DNA of 17,492 bases. It comes from JBAXLO01 sp037134755. Its GTDB lineage: Bacteria > Bacteroidota > Bacteroidia > Bacteroidales > JACABE01. The notes beneath the pieces are model-generated. The model saw only the letters and a program-made list of their open reading frames with translations, had not been told where the DNA came from and ran no database searches. The translations under genes and the position numbers were made by a program. How positions within the stretch are numbered: the first letter of the stretch is position 1; the number at the start of each line of letters is the position of its first letter. Shown piece after piece: positions 15,006 through 17,492 of the stretch. The stretch lies in the NCBI GenBank assembly GCA_037134755.1, contig JBAXLO010000083.1, forward strand, positions 1 to 17,492, in the 5' to 3' direction.

Positions 15006-15995
15006 ATGAAACGATTAGATATTATTACTTTTTTAAGAGGATTCTCTATCTTTACCATTGTGATTTTTCATTACTTTCAGTACCTTAATGTATCACCGAT
15101 AGTTAATAAAGCAATTAACTTTGGAGGCACCGGAATACATTTGTTCTTACTTCTTTCGGGCTTCGGACTTTGGTATTCATACCTTAACAAACCTTTAAAG
15201 TTTATGGATTTTCTGAAGCGAAGATTTGGGAAAATTTATTTTCCTTATGTAACTATTGTATTAATCTCTGCTTTGATTAGTCTTTTTCTGCCTATTTTCG
15301 AAAACTCCTGGTATGCTTTGTTTGGGCATCTGTTGTTTTATAAAATGTTTGATAGTACTATTATAGGTTCTTATGGTTATCAATTATGGTTTATTTCAAC
15401 TATTATTCAGTTCTACTTTATTTTTTACCTATTAATATATTTAAAAAAGAAGCTAAACGATGGATGGTTCTTAACTTTAGGCTTTATAGTAAGTATAAGT
15501 TGGTCTGTTTTTATAATTTTAATAGGTAAAGATGATTTAAGAAGTTGGAATAGTTTCATGTTTCAATATCTTTGGGAATTTATGCTAGGGATGTTGATAG
15601 CTGACCGATTAAAAAAAGACAATTTCAAAATAAACATAAATTTATACCTTTTGGCTACTATCAGTGTTTTAAGTATTGTTTTATATGCAGCAATGGCTTT
15701 AAAATTCGGACAAGTTGGCAAAGTACTAAACGATCTTCCTGCCCTTATAGGTTATTCGGGCTTTGCCATTTTAATATTTAAATTGAATATTAAGACTATT
15801 AATAAGTTCTTTATTTTTACAGGTGAACTTGCTTTTTCAGTATATCTTCTTCATTTTTTGATACTCTTTATATTTGTTAAAAGCATTAGTATTCCAAAAC
15901 CTTTTATTGTTATGCTTTCGCTTTTATTTACTTATTTAGTGTCTGTTTATTACGATAAAGCAATTAACCTTCTTTATAAAGTAATGAAAATTTAA
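15006..15995 (+). CDS. Acyltransferase family 3 (OafA/YrhL-like) membrane protein
   Basis: This 329-residue polytopic membrane protein has about ten hydrophobic segments. The start LDIITFLRGFSI followed by FHYFQ supplies Arg11 and His22, the conserved pair of acyltransferase-3 proteins (family pattern R-G-x...F-H). The segment GTGIHLFLLLSGFGLWYS near 39-56 and FLKRRFGKIYFPY near 69-81 match the usual FFxLSGF and RRxxRIxPxY patterns. Members O-acylate cell-surface sugars or glycolipids using acyl groups carried across the membrane. The true acceptor is unknown. The sugar-nucleotide operon lies 9 kb away, so a functional link is only a guess. No SGNH domain is attached. No strong terminator follows. 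Confidence 0.85.
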   Translation: MKRLDIITFLRGFSIFTIVIFHYFQYLNVSPIVNKAINFGGTGIHLFLLLSGFGLWYSYLNKPLKFMDFLKRRFGKIYFPYVTIVLISALISLFLPIFENSWYALFGHLLFYKMFDSTIIGSYGYQLWFISTIIQFYFIFYLLIYLKKKLNDGWFLTLGFIVSISWSVFIILIGKDDLRSWNSFMFQYLWEFMLGMLIADRLKKDNFKININLYLLATISVLSIVLYAAMALKFGQVGKVLNDLPALIGYSGFAILIFKLNIKTINKFFIFTGELAFSVYLLHFLILFIFVKSISIPKPFIVMLSLLFTYLVSVYYDKAINLLYKVMKI

Positions 15996-16043
15996 AAAGA
16001 TAAATATATTTACATTAAATGTAATAACAATAGAAATATTTCG

Positions 16044-16051
16044 TATATTTG
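16044..16051 (+). promoter_or_regulatory. -7 box of the small RNA candidate
   Basis: TATATTTG matches TAnnTTTG exactly. It ends six bases before the 5' arm of the small RNA closing stem (16058), which fits the usual distance from this box to the transcription start. A -33 TTG is not obvious. It does not precede any protein gene on this strand. Confidence 0.55.
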
Positions 16052-16057
16052 CAAATT

Positions 16058-16138
16058 ATAAGAGCAGGCGGGGGAATACGTTTTCAATTTTAATTATCCC
16101 TAATAATAAAGATAAATCCTTCCTTGCTCTTATTTTTT
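16058..16138 (+). ncRNA. Candidate small RNA with paired ends and intrinsic terminator
   Basis: ATAAGAGCA (16058-16066) pairs perfectly with TGCTCTTAT (16125-16133) over 9 bp, and GG with CC can extend it around a bulge. The 3' arm runs straight into six Ts (16133-16138), so the closing stem also serves as terminator. Inside lies a G-rich stretch (GGCGGGGGAATACG, 16067-16080) that can pair in part with TATCCC (16095-16100). The exact -7 box at 16044 sets the start. The region has no coding potential. The closing-stem-plus-open-centre layout recalls 6S-like RNAs of Bacteroidota, or other small RNA classes described for the phylum, but I cannot assign a family. Confidence 0.55.
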
Positions 16139-16230
16139 CGCATTAACATTCATTGTTTTATCCATACACATTTAACTAATCCCCTCAACGTTTTTCTACC
16201 GATATTTAATTCCTGACGGAATTGTTTTTC

Positions 16231-16260
16231 TCCTCTCCTTATAGGAGAGGTTGGGTGAGG
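16231..16260. repeat. REP-like palindrome (CCTCTCCT/AGGAGAGG)
   Basis: CCTCTCCT (16232-16239) and AGGAGAGG (16243-16250) form a perfect 8-bp stem with a 3-base loop, followed by TTGGGTGAGG. This combination looks like the dispersed CTCTCC...GGAGAGG-TTGGGTGAGG intergenic palindromes seen in many genomes. Only one copy is in the window. Confidence 0.6.
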
Positions 16261-16265
16261 TCAAT

Positions 16266-16297
16266 AAAAAAAACTCCCACCAAATACATGATGAGAG
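16266..16297 (-). terminator. Minus-strand intrinsic terminator of the orphan gene
   Basis: Read on the minus strand, CTCTCATCA (16297-16289) pairs with TGGTGGGAG (16282-16274) over 9 positions using two G-U pairs and a 6-base loop, followed by eight Ts. On the + strand the two wobbles become C-A mismatches and there is no T run, so the direction is clear. It lies about 44 bases after the stop of the gene at 16341. Confidence 0.75.
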
Positions 16298-16304
16298 CTT
16301 CTTA

Positions 16305-16339
16305 AATTGTTAATTATTAATTGTTAATTATTAATTGTT
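16305..16339 (-). repeat. Tandem heptamer array, five units
   Basis: On the + strand five head-to-tail heptamers alternate AATTGTT and AATTATT. On the minus strand, which is the sense strand of the adjacent gene, the same array reads as AATTAAT/AATTAAC. It starts one base after the gene's stop codon and lies between it and the terminator, so it is part of the 3' untranslated region. Confidence 0.85.
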
Positions 16340-16340
16340 T

Positions 16341-17339
16341 TTACTTTGATTTTCTTACACTAAATTTAGCTTTAACCATATCAAGAGGTTCAGTAAATCC
16401 TGCCATCAAACAAAATGCATCATCTACTCCCATTTTACCTACAAATATACTATCATTAGTATTTGCATTTATAGTAGGAGCATCTTCTGGACATACAGTA
16501 GATACTTTTATCGAACGCCACAATCTCATCGGCTTACTCCCAAAGTTTTCAACTTTTACCCAACTACTATTACTGATTTTTAATTTACTTAAATGTACAA
16601 TACTTTCTATTGGACTTTCTATTAAATCCTGATTTTTACTCAGATATTCCGGTGCATGAACATTACTATATAATACAGATATTGGGAAATTTTCTAATAT
16701 ACGCTCGTCATCATCACAATAAATTATAAGATAAGAACCAAGGTTGGCTTTCAAACAACTTTTTAAAGCTATAATTACTGGAGACATTTTCAGACGATCT
16801 GAATTTATAATCCCAAACTGTTTTTGCTTTGCTTTTGATGGATTTTCAACATCATCTTTTAAAGCTGTTATCATTGGTAATACTACTGCAACTAGTAGTG
16901 GGGTTTTGGCTGCATTTACTTCCATAGCTTTCATTACTGCCAAAAGAGTACCTTGCGAAAAATGATAATAATCGCTTATTTTATCCAATTGCAACAATAC
17001 AAAAATAGCTTTATTACGCCCCATTATTTTTTGTACCACATCCTTAATATCTTCCAATCGTAAAATAAATCCACTTCGCATTTCATTATAGATAACTACT
17101 TGCGAGCTGCCACTTAATTTATCAGCATCTAAACTTAATACTGAAGCATTGATAGCGGCAAATGGAGCTACCGAACGATCAATAATTTCCTGTATATCAC
17201 TTGATATAGGAATACGCCTATTAGCTACATCGCATGCATTTATAAACTCAATTACCTTGCTAAGCGGGAAATTATGCATATTTGAGATTGCTGTAACAAT
17301 TTTTCTGATTCCATCTGCTATTTCAATTTCTGTTAACAT
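16341..17339 (-). CDS. Unrecognised 332-residue cytoplasmic protein
   Basis: I do not recognise this protein. It has no signal peptide and no convincing membrane helix; the hydrophobic stretch near 147-160 (PLLVAVVLPMITAL) is short and looks like a buried strand or helix. Residues 1-60 are predicted helical. Residues 107-225 alternate hydrophobic strands and helices (AIFVLLQLDK, VVLPMITAL, SYLIIYCDDD), suggesting an alpha/beta core. Residues 245-330 look beta-rich. Cysteines are few and there is no visible nucleotide-binding or catalytic motif; the acidic CDDDE at 208-212 is the only striking cluster. It appears monocistronic, with heptamers and a minus-strand terminator directly downstream. 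Codon use resembles the neighbours. The ATG at 17337-17339 is the first in frame. Confidence 0.7.
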   Translation of the reverse strand: MLTEIEIADGIRKIVTAISNMHNFPLSKVIEFINACDVANRRIPISSDIQEIIDRSVAPFAAINASVLSLDADKLSGSSQVVIYNEMRSGFILRLEDIKDVVQKIMGRNKAIFVLLQLDKISDYYHFSQGTLLAVMKAMEVNAAKTPLLVAVVLPMITALKDDVENPSKAKQKQFGIINSDRLKMSPVIIALKSCLKANLGSYLIIYCDDDERILENFPISVLYSNVHAPEYLSKNQDLIESPIESIVHLSKLKISNSSWVKVENFGSKPMRLWRSIKVSTVCPEDAPTINANTNDSIFVGKMGVDDAFCLMAGFTEPLDMVKAKFSVRKSK

Positions 17340-17492
17340 GATTGTTTTTTTAAAAATTTATAAATAAACCGACCAAATTAGTTTGAATTACAGCTCATTT
17401 ATTTTTCAACAAAGTTCAAGTTAATAAATGAATTTAATACTATTAATTATTGTTAAAATATTTATTTTAAAGATTTTGAAAACCTCCTATTT

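Larger units (their letters stand above)
15996..16340. other. Intergenic region with small RNA candidate, palindrome, terminator and heptamers
   Basis: No protein gene is visible in these 345 bases. In order the region holds an exact -7 box (16044-16051), the small RNA candidate (16058-16138), a stretch with no recognisable signal (about 16140-16205), a short inverted repeat AATTCC/GGAATT (16209-16223), a REP-like palindrome (16231-16260), a minus-strand terminator (16266-16297) and a heptamer array (16305-16339). Confidence 0.7.

Noticed and set aside
16305..16339. Iteron-type replication origin from the AT-rich tandem repeats
   Set aside because: No DnaA boxes or replication gene are near, and the same heptamers occur behind unrelated genes in the window.
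16321..16632. Open frame of 103 codons on the + strand
   Set aside because: It begins in the heptamer array and is otherwise antisense to the orphan gene at 16341-17339, which has the better start, length and terminator.

Overview
This is an AT-rich bacterial chromosome segment, most likely from a member of the Bacteroidota. The evidence is the exact or near-exact TAnnTTTG -7 promoter boxes in front of several genes, the lack of Shine-Dalgarno sites, and typical gene families: an exported thioredoxin-like protein with a DUF4369/DUF5106-type N-terminus, a DAHP synthase fused to a C-terminal chorismate mutase, a MOSC-MogA fusion and a GxxExxY protein. No phage, transposase, CRISPR array, tRNA or rRNA is visible. 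The content is mostly housekeeping.

Layout. Positions 1-87 hold the last 28 codons of a + strand gene. Positions 88-431 are non-coding, with AATTACG heptamers, seven CCTGWCAGG-type motifs and two intrinsic terminators that read on the minus strand. A minus-strand sugar-nucleotide operon fills 432-5796, transcribed as ugd, a UDP-glucuronate decarboxylase (UXS) gene, rfbD, a GxxExxY gene, then a phosphoglucomutase/phosphomannomutase gene. The mutase makes hexose 1-phosphate. Ugd and UXS turn UDP-glucose into UDP-glucuronate and then UDP-xylose. RfbD would complete dTDP-rhamnose. The set points to supply of precursors for surface polysaccharide.

Next on the minus strand come a MOSC-MogA fusion with its own good promoter (5955-6887) and a membrane-anchored metallophosphoesterase (6957-8309). 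A divergent exported thioredoxin-fold protein (8498-9934, +) ends at a clear terminator. Then come a minus-strand rpoN plus PAP2-like membrane protein pair (10095-12176), asnS (12336-13739, minus), and a divergent + pair: DAHP synthase/chorismate mutase (13897-14982) and an acyltransferase-3 membrane protein (15006-15995).

The intergenic region 15996-16340 is the most interesting part. An exact TATATTTG box is followed by a stretch of about 80 bases whose two ends pair perfectly and then run into a T tract, which looks like a small RNA gene. The same gap holds a REP-like palindrome, a minus-strand terminator and a five-unit heptamer array. The last gene (16341-17339, minus) is an unrecognised 332-residue protein. 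I found no convincing new multi-gene system. The best candidates for new biology are the small RNA, the heptamer and CCTGWCAGG repeat families, the GxxExxY protein lacking its namesake glutamate, and the orphan protein.
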